A DNA stretch of 10,396 nt from an uncultured Eubacteriales bacterium (GCA_900321665.1 ONWY01000023.1:1-10396); one strand, 5' to 3'. Numbered from the stretch's first letter, positions 1-5,399 are shown. Notes: generated by a model from the sequence alone, not told the origin. Program-made: numbers and translations.

Positions 1-8
1 AACATCGT

Positions 9-86
9 TTGCACATAGTGCAACTTCATTTGCGCTATAGCGCAACATCGTTTGCCGCAGGCAACATCGTTCGGCATACAGTGCCG
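9..86. repeat. Array of four short hairpin repeats with covarying stems
   Basis: Four units of about 20-22 bp follow one another. Each is a short CATCGT or CTTCAT spacer followed by a perfect inverted repeat. The hairpins are TTGCAC-ATA-GTGCAA (9-23), TTGCGC-TATA-GCGCAA (30-45), TTGCC-GCA-GGCAA (52-64) and CGGCA-TACAG-TGCCG (72-86). Stem sequence differs from unit to unit but pairing is always perfect, so the structure rather than the sequence seems to be kept. It lies downstream of xpt and may extend beyond the left edge of the window. No ORF covers it. Similar mini-hairpins occur at 2871-2903. The function is not known to me. Confidence 0.75.
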
Positions 87-103
87 CTGCTTCGCCACCA
101 TCA

Positions 104-133
104 TTCTTCTTTCTTCTTTTTTCTTTCTTCTTT
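104..133. repeat. Pure polypyrimidine tract with 13-bp tandem duplication
   Basis: Thirty consecutive pyrimidines lie on the plus strand. The 13-mer TTCTTTCTTCTTT occurs twice (107-119 and 121-133) with one T between. It sits between the hairpin array and the end of xpt. It is probably a simple-sequence expansion. On the minus strand it is a purine run downstream of xpt. Confidence 0.7.
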
Positions 134-152
134 GCGAGCGCATTGCCGAAAC

Positions 153-177
153 AAAAATCGCCCTTGAAGGCAGGCGC
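153..177 (-). terminator. Weak candidate terminator of xpt
   Basis: Immediately after the xpt stop codon the minus strand can pair CGCC (173-176) with GGCG (159-162), followed by ATTTTTG (153-157 are five Ts on that strand). The stem is short and the loop about ten bases, so this is only a candidate. No stronger terminator is visible between xpt and the left edge. Confidence 0.35.
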
Positions 178-179
178 AA

Positions 180-770
180 TTAACTTGCTTCCCCTTCATC
201 AGGACGAAATTCGATTTTACCGTTTTCCATTTTATCTATCACCGCCAGAGACTCTACGCGCACACCCTTTGCTCGCAGCTTATCGCCACCGCCCTGGTAG
301 CCCTTTTCGATGATAGAGGCGCAACCCGCCACCTTCGCACCGGCTTGGTGCACAATATTCATCATGCACTCGATTGCACTGCCCAGCGCGAGAAAATCAT
401 CTACTATCAAAATGCAGTCGTTTTCGCTCAAGTATTCCTTGGAAACGACTGCGTTGTAGTCGTTCCCATGGGTAAAAGAGTGCGCACCTGCACTGTAGAC
501 ATTGGCGGAGATGTTGCCGCTCTTGTGCTTTTTGGCAAAGACCAGCGGTACATTCAAGTAGTATGCGGCAGCCGTTGCCACAGCGATGCCCGAGGCCTCG
601 ATGGTCAAGATTTTATTGACACCGCACTTTTCATAGCGGCGTGCAATTTCCCTGCCGAGTTGCATCACAAAAGGCACATCAATGCGGTGATTCAAGAAGC
701 CGTCAACCTTCAGGATATCACCCGCCAGGATTTTGCCCTCGGCAAGTATCTTTTCCTCGAGTAATTTCAT
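180..770 (-). CDS. xpt: Xanthine phosphoribosyltransferase
   Basis: This 196-residue protein is a type I phosphoribosyltransferase that converts xanthine and PRPP to XMP in purine salvage, in the cytoplasm. The length fits the Xpt family (about 190-195 residues). The PRPP-binding loop is LIVDDFLALGSA (about 121-132), where Xpt enzymes have the VDDFLAxG pattern. Other family features are TIEASGI (56-62), LVFAKKHK (76-83) and IEKGYQ (154-159). The ATG at 768-770 is preceded by AGGAG on the coding strand, ten bases away. The gene has its own promoter and a guanine riboswitch with a terminator in the leader, which is the usual arrangement for xpt in Bacillota. No pbuX (xanthine permease) follows within the window. 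The C-terminus is intact. Confidence 0.93.
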   Translation of the reverse strand: MKLLEEKILAEGKILAGDILKVDGFLNHRIDVPFVMQLGREIARRYEKCGVNKILTIEASGIAVATAAAYYLNVPLVFAKKHKSGNISANVYSAGAHSFTHGNDYNAVVSKEYLSENDCILIVDDFLALGSAIECMMNIVHQAGAKVAGCASIIEKGYQGGGDKLRAKGVRVESLAVIDKMENGKIEFRPDEGEAS

Positions 771-780
771 GCAAATCTCC

Positions 781-818
781 TAAAAATAAAAGCAGACCGC
801 TATCAAAAACAGTCTGCT
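781..818 (-). terminator. Riboswitch-controlled attenuator of xpt
   Basis: On the minus strand AGCAGAC (812-818) pairs with GTCTGCT (791-797) around a 14-base loop, followed by TTTATTTTT (782-790). This intrinsic terminator lies between the guanine aptamer and the xpt ribosome binding site. Its 5' arm (AGCAG) can instead pair with CTGCT just after the aptamer (834-838), which gives a plausible antiterminator. Guanine binding would be expected to favour termination. Confidence 0.85.
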
Positions 819-840
819 GATAAATACCCCTAAAGCAGGA

Positions 841-915
841 TACACCGATAGTCGCAAATCAGGCTTTGCGGTAGAAACATCTGAGCCGTCTCTTTCAGAT
901 TTATATCAGCATCCA
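841..915 (-). ncRNA. Purine (guanine-type) riboswitch aptamer
   Basis: Read on the minus strand, P1 is CUGAUA paired with UAUCGG, followed by J1/2 UAAA. P2 is AUCUGA paired with UCAGAU, and J2/3 is the diagnostic GUUUCUACC. P3 is GCAAA paired with UUUGC around the GCCUGA-like loop, and J3/1 is GACUA. The C in GACUA is the position that pairs with the ligand, and C rather than U predicts guanine/hypoxanthine rather than adenine. It sits about 70 nt upstream of xpt, with a terminator in between, matching known xpt leaders. The edges are approximate. Confidence 0.92.
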
Positions 916-977
916 TATATAAAGACGAAGCGGAAGTCGGAATTAATCAACACCGTTACACTTCGTTCAACAACATT

Positions 978-1006
978 AATTTAACACACCCCAAGTGCAA
1001 AGTCAA
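978..1006 (-). promoter_or_regulatory. Candidate sigma-A promoter of xpt
   Basis: On the minus strand TTGACT (1001-1006) and TAAATT (978-983) are separated by 17 bases. This predicts a start near 971 and a leader of about 200 nt holding the riboswitch and attenuator. The -35 is good and the -10 is moderate. Confidence 0.6.
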
Positions 1007-1104
1007 CCATAAAAAGCGGTGTGACTTTATTTTTGTAAGAACGCACAAAAGCGAGCGATTTTTACATCGTTTTTTGTCACTATTTTGTCATTTTTACAAA
1101 GCTT

Positions 1105-1144
1105 GAAAAGGCAGGGCTTGTGGGTGCCGCATCGGCACCCACAA
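1105..1144 (-). terminator. Terminator after the flavin reductase-rubredoxin gene
   Basis: A perfect 12-bp stem, TTGTGGGTGCCG with CGGCACCCACAA (1118-1144), has a 3-base loop and lies 20 bp past the stop codon. On the minus strand it is followed by GCCCTGCCTTTT, so the U-tract is weak and displaced, but the stem is very strong. Confidence 0.7.
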
Positions 1145-1164
1145 TATATAGGTTATAATAAAGA

Positions 1165-1785
1165 TTACATGATTTTTTCAAAGTCGCTTGCGGGGTGCTT
1201 GCACAGCGGGCAAATGTAATCGGCGGGCAGCTCCTCCCCTTCGTACACATAGCCGCAGATTTTGCACACCCAGCCCTTTGCCTTCGGCGCCGGCGCGGGC
1301 TTGATATTTTTGAAATAGTAATCATAAGTCACGCTTGCGGTGTCGGCAAGCTTCTGCGCCTTAACAACGGTAGCAATAAAGAGTGTATGGCTGCCCATGT
1401 CAATCATCTCCGTGACAAAGCCGGAGAGGAAGGCATTGGTGTGCCGGGTGAGGTAATACACACCGTTTTCGCTTTTTTCCGCGCCGTAAACCGGTGTTTC
1501 AAACTTGTTGACCTCCTTGCCGCTTTGGAAGCCGAAATGCTCAAAAACCGCCATCGGCGCGCTTTCATCGAGCATGGAAATATTAAAGCGCTTGGTGCGG
1601 ACAATCATGTCATGGGTCAAGCCCGCTTTATTGACCGCCACGATAACCGTGGTGGGGTCCTCAGTGGCTTGGATACAGGTGTTGATAATGCAGCCGTTAT
1701 CCTTGCCGCCCTCCTCGGCGGTGAGCACAAACAAGCCGTAAGAGAGCTTAAACATTGCTTCTTTATGGATATTGGGATTACTCAT
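1165..1785 (-). CDS. hrb: Flavin reductase-rubredoxin fusion (high-molecular-weight rubredoxin)
   Basis: The 206-residue protein has two parts. Residues 1 to about 162 form a flavin-reductase-like FMN-binding split barrel (for example AMFKLSYGLFVLTA, then TRHTNAFLSGFV). Residues about 171-206 form a short rubredoxin in which C174, C177, C192 and C195 (CKICGYVY and CPLC) would hold one iron. This is the architecture of Moorella Hrb, which passes electrons from NAD(P)H to the diiron flavoprotein FprA for reduction of NO or O2. An oxidative or nitrosative stress role in an anaerobe is therefore likely, though no FprA gene is present here. A Pro/Ala/Lys linker (163-170) joins the domains. The ATG at 1783-1785 follows AAGGAG. 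The gene is divergent from the HAD phosphatase gene and has its own terminator. Confidence 0.85.
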   Translation of the reverse strand: MSNPNIHKEAMFKLSYGLFVLTAEEGGKDNGCIINTCIQATEDPTTVIVAVNKAGLTHDMIVRTKRFNISMLDESAPMAVFEHFGFQSGKEVNKFETPVYGAEKSENGVYYLTRHTNAFLSGFVTEMIDMGSHTLFIATVVKAQKLADTASVTYDYYFKNIKPAPAPKAKGWVCKICGYVYEGEELPADYICPLCKHPASDFEKIM

Positions 1786-1826
1786 TTTCTTTCTCCTTTC
1801 GCATGAAAACAGCTTGTGTTTTTTTC

Positions 1827-1855
1827 ATCATAACACAGCCGCGCGCATATTGCAA
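1827..1855 (-). promoter_or_regulatory. Promoter of the hrb-like gene
   Basis: On the minus strand TTGCAA (1850-1855), a 17-base spacer and TATGAT (1827-1832, within GTGTTATGATG) form a sigma-A-type promoter about 40 bp upstream of the start codon. The same TTGCAA, being palindromic, also serves as a possible -35 for the opposite strand. Confidence 0.65.
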
Positions 1856-1878
1856 TCCTTCTTATAATTGTTTATAAT
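1850..1878 (+). promoter_or_regulatory. Promoter of the HAD phosphatase gene
   Basis: TTGCAA (1850-1855), a 17-base spacer and a perfect TATAAT (1873-1878) predict a start near 1885. The leader would then be about 110 nt, containing two hairpins. The -35 hexamer is physically the same six bases used on the other strand. Confidence 0.6.
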
Positions 1879-1891
1879 ATTATTTACAATT
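1866..1891. promoter_or_regulatory. 26-bp imperfect palindrome, candidate operator
   Basis: AATTGT-TT-ATAAT is mirrored as ATTAT-TT-ACAATT, centred between 1878 and 1879, with 11 of 13 positions per half complementary. It covers the -10 of the plus promoter and starts 10 bp from the shared -35. A dimeric repressor bound here would block the HAD gene and might affect the divergent hrb-like gene. The sequence is not a clean PerR, Fur or Rex box. Confidence 0.45.
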
Positions 1892-1899
1892 CACACAAA

Positions 1900-1963
1900 C
1901 TTGCTTAAAATCCGCTGATTTTAAGCAAGTCCATGTGCAACAGCAAAGCCGGTTTTTCACCGG
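1900..1963 (+). promoter_or_regulatory. Two hairpins in the HAD gene leader
   Basis: The first is a perfect 12-bp inverted repeat, CTTGCTTAAAAT / ATTTTAAGCAAG with a 6-base loop (1900-1929). The second is CCGGT-TTTTC-ACCGG (1949-1963). Both lie between the predicted start of transcription and the ribosome binding site. Neither is followed by a T-run, so they are not terminators. They could stabilise the mRNA, or the first could be a protein-binding site in DNA. I do not recognise a known riboswitch here. Confidence 0.5.
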
Positions 1964-1995
1964 TAAGACAGCCTACTCGGAAAGAGGTGATTCTC

Positions 1996-2826
1996 GTGAA
2001 TATTCGGCTCATCGCCGCAGACCTTGACGGCACCCTGCTCAATTCACACAGCGCTTTGAGTGATTTTACCCTTGCGGTGCTGCGGCAAGCTGCCGCACAG
2101 GGCATTCGCCTTGTGGCGGCAACGGGCAGAGCGCTTCACACCATTCCCGCGTGTGTCAAAGAGAGCGGCTGCTTCGATTATGCGATTGCCTCCAACGGCG
2201 CGATGATTTATGATTGCAGGCGGCAATCGTGCTTGAAGCGCTATGTGGTGCCGCAAGCGAGCGCCGAAGCCTTGGCGGCATATGCGCTGCGCCACCGCCT
2301 GGGGCTCGAACTTTTCAGCGGCGGCAACGCCTACGGAGAGCGGTATTACTTCGAGCACCCGGAGGATTTCGGCTTTGACAAGCGCTCGATTGATTACCTC
2401 TTTTCCACCCGCACCAAGATAGAAGACCTCCAAAGCTTCCTCGCGCAGCACGCAGGGCAGCTTGAAAGCGTGGATTTTGTGCTCAAGGACCCTGCGCAAA
2501 AAGCGGCAATTGAGGCAGCGTTTTGCAGCGATACCTCGCTCTACATCACCTCCTCGCACCCGCGCATTATCGAGTTTAATGCAGCCGGCTGCAGCAAAGC
2601 CGCAGCGGTGCGCTACCTGCTCGCGCGCGAAGGGCTGCCGCCCGAAGCCCTTGCCGCCTTCGGCAACGGTGAAAACGATGCGGAAATGGTCACCGGCGCT
2701 GCCCTCGGCGCCTTCACCGCCAATTCACCGCAGGCGGTTTTGGAACAAGCGCAGGCGGTTTGTGATGCGTGCGATGCAGACGGCGTGGCTAAATATTTGC
2801 TTAAAAAAGGCATTGTGCACCTGTAA
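1996..2826 (+). CDS. Cof-type HAD-superfamily phosphatase
   Basis: This 276-residue cytoplasmic hydrolase belongs to the Cof/YidA-like (HAD IIB) group, which dephosphorylates sugar phosphates and related small molecules with Mg2+. HAD motif I is AADLDGTLL, with nucleophile D9 and acid/base D11. Motif II is AATGR with T43. Motif III is K201 in CSKAAAV. Motif IV is FGNGENDAEM (222-231) with N227 and D228; the usual GDGxND has N in place of the first D. The C2-type cap lies between about 83 and 195. I chose the GTG at 1996 because AAAGAGGTGA (1981-1990) is a very strong ribosome binding site at the right distance. The ATG at 1933 would add 21 residues unlike the family and lies in a hairpin-rich leader. 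The exact substrate cannot be told from sequence. Confidence 0.88.
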   Translation: MNIRLIAADLDGTLLNSHSALSDFTLAVLRQAAAQGIRLVAATGRALHTIPACVKESGCFDYAIASNGAMIYDCRRQSCLKRYVVPQASAEALAAYALRHRLGLELFSGGNAYGERYYFEHPEDFGFDKRSIDYLFSTRTKIEDLQSFLAQHAGQLESVDFVLKDPAQKAAIEAAFCSDTSLYITSSHPRIIEFNAAGCSKAAAVRYLLAREGLPPEALAAFGNGENDAEMVTGAALGAFTANSPQAVLEQAQAVCDACDADGVAKYLLKKGIVHL

Positions 2827-2831
2827 AATAA

Positions 2832-2867
2832 AGGGGCTGTCTCAACCAAATTGTTGAGACAGCCCCT
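2832..2867. terminator. Bidirectional terminator
   Basis: A perfect 15-bp stem, AGGGGCTGTCTCAAC / GTTGAGACAGCCCCT, with a 6-base loop starts 6 bp after the HAD gene stop. On the plus strand the tail is GTTGTTTGCTTT. On the minus strand it is TTATTTTA, which is at least as good. It can therefore end both the HAD gene and any minus-strand transcript coming from about 3012. Confidence 0.85.
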
Positions 2868-2870
2868 GTT

Positions 2871-2903
2871 GTTTGCTTTGCAAACAGTTATCGCAGAGCG
2901 ATA
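2871..2903. repeat. Second cluster of mini-hairpins
   Basis: GTTTGC-TTT-GCAAAC (2871-2885) and TATCGC-AGA-GCGATA (2889-2903) are perfect 6-bp stems with 3-base loops, separated by a few bases and followed by a near-repeat GTTCACTCGTTCAC (2907-2920). The style matches the array at 9-86: same stem size, 3-base loops and different stem sequences. This points to one dispersed repeat family in this genome. Confidence 0.6.
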
Positions 2904-2908
2904 GTTGT

Positions 2909-2989
2909 TCACTCGTTCACAGTTGAAAAGAAAAATGTTGCATATGGGCGAATAAAACCGAAGTAGTTCCTTGGATATGGTTTTTCCAT
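2909..2989 (-). CDS. Possible 26-residue small protein
   Basis: A 26-codon ORF starts at ATG 2987-2989 and ends with TGA 2909-2911. The peptide begins MEKPYPRNYFGFIRPY, continues with an aromatic stretch (ATFFFST) and ends in VNE. It lies about 23 nt after the start predicted from the minus-strand promoter at 3019-3047, and the transcript would end at 2832-2867. The ribosome binding site is weak (AGAG only two bases from ATG), so this may instead be an untranslated small RNA. I do not recognise the family. Confidence 0.35.
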   Translation of the reverse strand: MEKPYPRNYFGFIRPYATFFFSTVNE

Positions 2990-3018
2990 TACTCTATTTA
3001 ATTTGATTTCGCACTTTC

Positions 3019-3047
3019 ATCATAACACAGTTTGTAATTAATATCAA
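3019..3047 (-). promoter_or_regulatory. Minus-strand promoter with no annotated gene downstream
   Basis: On the minus strand TTGATA (3042-3047), a 17-base spacer and TATGAT (3019-3024) form a good sigma-A promoter. The 16 bases CTGTGTTATGATGAAA (3015-3030) are identical to the -10 region of the hrb-like gene (1823-1838). Transcription from about 3012 would run to the terminator at 2832-2867, making an RNA of about 185-190 nt. Confidence 0.55.
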
Positions 3048-3056
3048 TATTTTTAC

Positions 3057-3090
3057 ATAAAAAGAAAACACCCGATTTAAAAATCAGGTG
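3057..3090 (-). terminator. Terminator of the DUF3800 gene
   Basis: On the minus strand CACCTGATT pairs with AATCGGGTG (3069-3090), including a U-G pair, followed by TTTTCTTTTT (3059-3068). The wobble pair is only possible in minus-strand RNA, which supports this orientation. It starts about 10 bp past the stop codon. Confidence 0.85.
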
Positions 3091-3100
3091 CAAATATTCT

Positions 3101-3784
3101 TTATCTGTCTTTAAATCTTTTCTTTTCAACTGATTTTATATAGTTCTTCTTTAACTCACCTGGCTTGTAGAAAAATTGTGTCTCGGATTTTGTGAGTTGA
3201 TTATGATGTCTCTTTTGTTTGAGCAATTCCACCGAGCAAATAAAATCAGCGACTTGCAGTAATTTGTATCTTTTGGGAGAGGCGTTTCTAAAATCAACAT
3301 GAGAGAATTGAGTGTTCAAAATTGTATTAATAATAACACTTAATTCCTGTTGACCATAATCATAGTAAACAATGATATTGTCATAAGATTGGAAATAGTC
3401 CAAATGCTCTTTCACAAAACCTGAAAGTTCTTTTGCAATTCTTGCCGAAAGTTTAAACTTATCATTCGCTTCATTTTTATTCACAACTATATTGAAATAG
3501 GAAATATCACAAGCCATTGTGAACCGAAGCATTTTGTTGAGAATCTGTCTTCTTTCATCAATGGTGAAATAATGATAAGGAGTTTCCTTTCGGATAATAG
3601 GGTGCGTATGGATATATTCATCCGCAAAACCGCACTCTTTCAACTGTTTGTCTAATCGTTTAATCTGATGACTAATATCATCTGCCTGGTCGTGAAAAAT
3701 AAATGTGACGATATAGTAAGGTGATGTGTTGACCACTTCGCCAAAATCACCGGACTCATCAATAAAAATACTTAATTCCTTCAT
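3101..3784 (-). CDS. DUF3800 domain protein
   Basis: The 227-residue protein opens with IFIDESGDFG (6-15), the hallmark of DUF3800. A second acidic stretch is VYYDYGQQE (139-147), and LLQVADFICSVE (175-186) comes near the C-terminus. This gives the conserved Asp set (D9, D142, D180) of an RNase H-like fold. DUF3800 proteins are widespread, often in mobile or defence-related regions, and their activity is largely uncharacterised. The ATG at 3782-3784 is preceded by GGTGGAG and starts exactly where the family begins. An in-frame TTG at 3887-3889 with AAGGAG in front would add 35 residues. The gene is clearly more AT-rich than the neighbouring xpt, hrb and dapA genes, suggesting acquisition. It has its own promoter and terminator, so it is a single-gene unit. 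Confidence 0.82.
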   Translation of the reverse strand: MKELSIFIDESGDFGEVVNTSPYYIVTFIFHDQADDISHQIKRLDKQLKECGFADEYIHTHPIIRKETPYHYFTIDERRQILNKMLRFTMACDISYFNIVVNKNEANDKFKLSARIAKELSGFVKEHLDYFQSYDNIIVYYDYGQQELSVIINTILNTQFSHVDFRNASPKRYKLLQVADFICSVELLKQKRHHNQLTKSETQFFYKPGELKKNYIKSVEKKRFKDR

Positions 3785-3904
3785 CAAACTCCACCAGAAT
3801 AAAAAATGACGGGGAATATACTCCCCGCCTACGATGGCCCCAGAGCCGAAGCCCAAGCCAAAGTTATCTGCGTTGCAACAGATACACAAGTAGTATCTCC
3901 TTGC
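3785..3904 (-). other. GC-rich structured leader or N-terminal extension of DUF3800
   Basis: Between the predicted transcription start (about 3904) and the DUF3800 ATG lie 120 bases that are much GC-richer than the gene. On the minus strand they hold GGGC-UUCG-GCUC (3843-3854), a UUCG-tetraloop hairpin, and CGGGGA-GTATAT-TCCCCG (3810-3827). The same bases are open in frame with DUF3800 from a TTG at 3887-3889 that has AAGGAG at 3897-3902, giving a 35-residue extension starting LCICCNADNF. Another reading is a 7-codon leader peptide from the GTG at 3885-3887. The sequence does not decide between these. Confidence 0.4.
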
Positions 3905-3910
3905 AGTAAT

Positions 3911-3940
3911 ATTATATACGCTCAAAGGCGCTCTTGTCAA
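3911..3940 (-). promoter_or_regulatory. Strong promoter of the DUF3800 gene
   Basis: On the minus strand a consensus TTGACA (3935-3940) and a consensus TATAAT (3911-3916) are separated by 18 bases. This is the strongest promoter in the window and predicts a start near 3904. Confidence 0.8.
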
Positions 3941-4036
3941 TGTTTTTTTGCCGTTCGACAAATTGTTTCTTTAAAAATAATAGTCGAAAACGAGTGCATC
4001 GGTTTTTGCGATTTTTCCACTGTTCAAGAACAGTAA

Positions 4037-4096
4037 AAAACAACAAACGCAAGGGGCACCCTCAATACGGAGAGTACCGATAAAGATGTGCCCCTT
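4037..4096 (-). terminator. Terminator of dapA-lysA
   Basis: AAGGGGCAC (4088-4096 on the minus strand) pairs perfectly with GTGCCCCTT (4051-4059), enclosing 28 bases that can form a weaker inner stem. On the minus strand it is followed by GCGTTTGTTGTTTTTT (about 4035-4050). It starts 10 bp after the lysA stop. Confidence 0.7.
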
Positions 4097-4106
4097 TATT
4101 TAAAAA

Positions 4107-5399
4107 TTATAAATCGTTGGCTATCAAGTCATCCAAGCTCTCGCGCTTGACTGCCTGGTAGCTCTTGCCGCCGCACAGCATCACCACCGGCGGTCTTGCC
4201 ACGCGGTTGTAATTGGATGCCATGGAGTAATTGTAAGCACCGGTGGTGCACACCGCTATAATATCGCCGCGCACCGGCTTCGGCAAGCGCACCTCAGGTT
4301 GGATAATATCGTCGCTCTCGCAGCACCTGCCGACCACATCGGCAGTGAAATCGGCAGCCTCTTTCGCCTTGTTTGCCACAAAGAGAGTGTACTCGCTGCC
4401 ATAGAGCGCATAGCGCGGGTTATCGGTCATGCCGCCATCGATGGAGACATAGTTTTTATAGCCCGGGATTTGCTTAATTGTGCCGACCGAGTACAGTGTC
4501 ATCCCGGCATCTGCCACAATGCTCCTGCCCGGCTCCATAATCAGTTTCGGCTCCTGCAAGCCGAGCTTCGCGCAGTCCGCCTTCACGCACTCGCTCACCT
4601 GGCGGATGTTGGCGGCAATATCAATCTCGGGGTCCGCTTCGGTGTATCTCACACCGTAGCCGCCGCCCAAGCTCAGCTCCTGCATCTCGTAGCCGTACTT
4701 TTGCTTCATCTGCGCCGCAAAGGAGAGCATTATCTCACTGCCGCGCAAGAAGGTATCCGAATCAAACACCTGCGAGCCGATATGGCAGTGGAAGCCTGCG
4801 AGCGCAATATTTTGCATACCCAGCGCCAGGCGCGTTATCTCCTCCGCCTGCCCGGTTTCGATGGCAGAGCCGAATTTGGAATCGACCTTGCCGGTGTTGA
4901 CCGCTTCATAGGTGTGCGTATCAATGCCGGGGGTTAAGCGCAAGAGTACCTTTTGCTTTTGAGCGTTGCCGTCGTTAATTCTCTCGATGGCATACAGCTC
5001 CTCCTCGTTATCCACCACGAAGTAGCCGACACCGTTTTCGATGGCAAACTCAATATCAAAATCTGTCTTGTTATTAGAGTGGAAGTAGGCATTTTCAAGG
5101 CTCATGCCCGCCTTCATCGCCGTGTAAATCTCGCCGACGGAAACGACATCTATCCCAAAGCCTTCCTCGGCAATAATTTCATACATCCGCTTGAAGCAAG
5201 CCGCCTTCGAGGCATAGACCGGCAGCGCGCTTGCAAAGCAGGCGTCCATCGCCGCTTTATAGGTGCGGCAATTTTCTCTGATTTTGTCCTCATCCATCAA
5301 ATACAGCGGGGTACCGTATTTCTGCGCCAAATCGCACACATCCTGCCCCGCAAAGGTGATGTGCCCTTTTTCATTTATCCCGATATTATTACAAATCAT
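4107..5399 (-). CDS. lysA: Diaminopimelate decarboxylase
   Basis: This 430-residue PLP-dependent enzyme decarboxylates meso-diaminopimelate to L-lysine, the last step of lysine synthesis. It is a fold-type III (alanine racemase-like) barrel followed by a C-terminal beta domain. The PLP lysine is K65 in VYASKA. HCHIGSQ (204-210), GGGYG (245-249) and EPGRS (289-293) shape the phosphate site. CESDD (360-364) supplies the active-site Cys from the partner subunit, and GAYNYSMAS (387-395) contains the substrate-contacting Tyr. The ATG at 5397-5399 follows GGGAG six bases upstream. An upstream in-frame ATG at 5430-5432 would add 11 residues lying in an intergenic hairpin and is less likely. It lies 48 bp after dapA on the same strand and is probably co-transcribed. 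A possible stem (5417-5447) fills the gap. Confidence 0.95.
   Translation of the reverse strand: MICNNIGINEKGHITFAGQDVCDLAQKYGTPLYLMDEDKIRENCRTYKAAMDACFASALPVYASKAACFKRMYEIIAEEGFGIDVVSVGEIYTAMKAGMSLENAYFHSNNKTDFDIEFAIENGVGYFVVDNEEELYAIERINDGNAQKQKVLLRLTPGIDTHTYEAVNTGKVDSKFGSAIETGQAEEITRLALGMQNIALAGFHCHIGSQVFDSDTFLRGSEIMLSFAAQMKQKYGYEMQELSLGGGYGVRYTEADPEIDIAANIRQVSECVKADCAKLGLQEPKLIMEPGRSIVADAGMTLYSVGTIKQIPGYKNYVSIDGGMTDNPRYALYGSEYTLFVANKAKEAADFTADVVGRCCESDDIIQPEVRLPKPVRGDIIAVCTTGAYNYSMASNYNRVARPPVVMLCGGKSYQAVKRESLDDLIANDL

Noticed and set aside
9..86. CRISPR array
   Set aside because: Units are too short, there are no unique spacers, and the varying part is itself the palindrome.
1021..1076. 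GTGAC ... GTCAC with a TTTTTT run as a plus-strand terminator
   Set aside because: The stems are only 4-5 bp and no plus-strand gene lies upstream.
1195..1806. Long plus-strand ORF of 203 codons opposite the hrb-like gene
   Set aside because: It is a shadow of the rubredoxin fusion; the peptide has no family-like pattern and no ribosome binding site, while the minus-strand frame has both.
1866..1891. PerR box
   Set aside because: The palindrome has AT-rich halves but the spacing and the 7-1-7 pattern do not match; kept only as a generic operator candidate.
1933..1995. ATG at 1933 as the start of the HAD phosphatase
   Set aside because: It has no ribosome binding site and adds 21 residues over a hairpin; GTG 1996 has a strong site and matches the family start.
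2044..2559. Minus-strand ORF inside the HAD phosphatase gene
   Set aside because: It is a shadow produced by GC-biased third positions; the HAD motifs are on the plus strand.
2832..2867. GGGGCTGTCTCAA inverted repeat as an insertion-sequence end or MITE
   Set aside because: Only one compact hairpin is present, with no transposase, no second end and no target duplication; it behaves as a terminator.
4019..4034. ACTGTTC-AA-GAACAGT as a LexA-type SOS operator
   Set aside because: The half-sites are in the opposite order (GTTC then GAAC) to the Bacillota LexA box, and there is no promoter at this spot.
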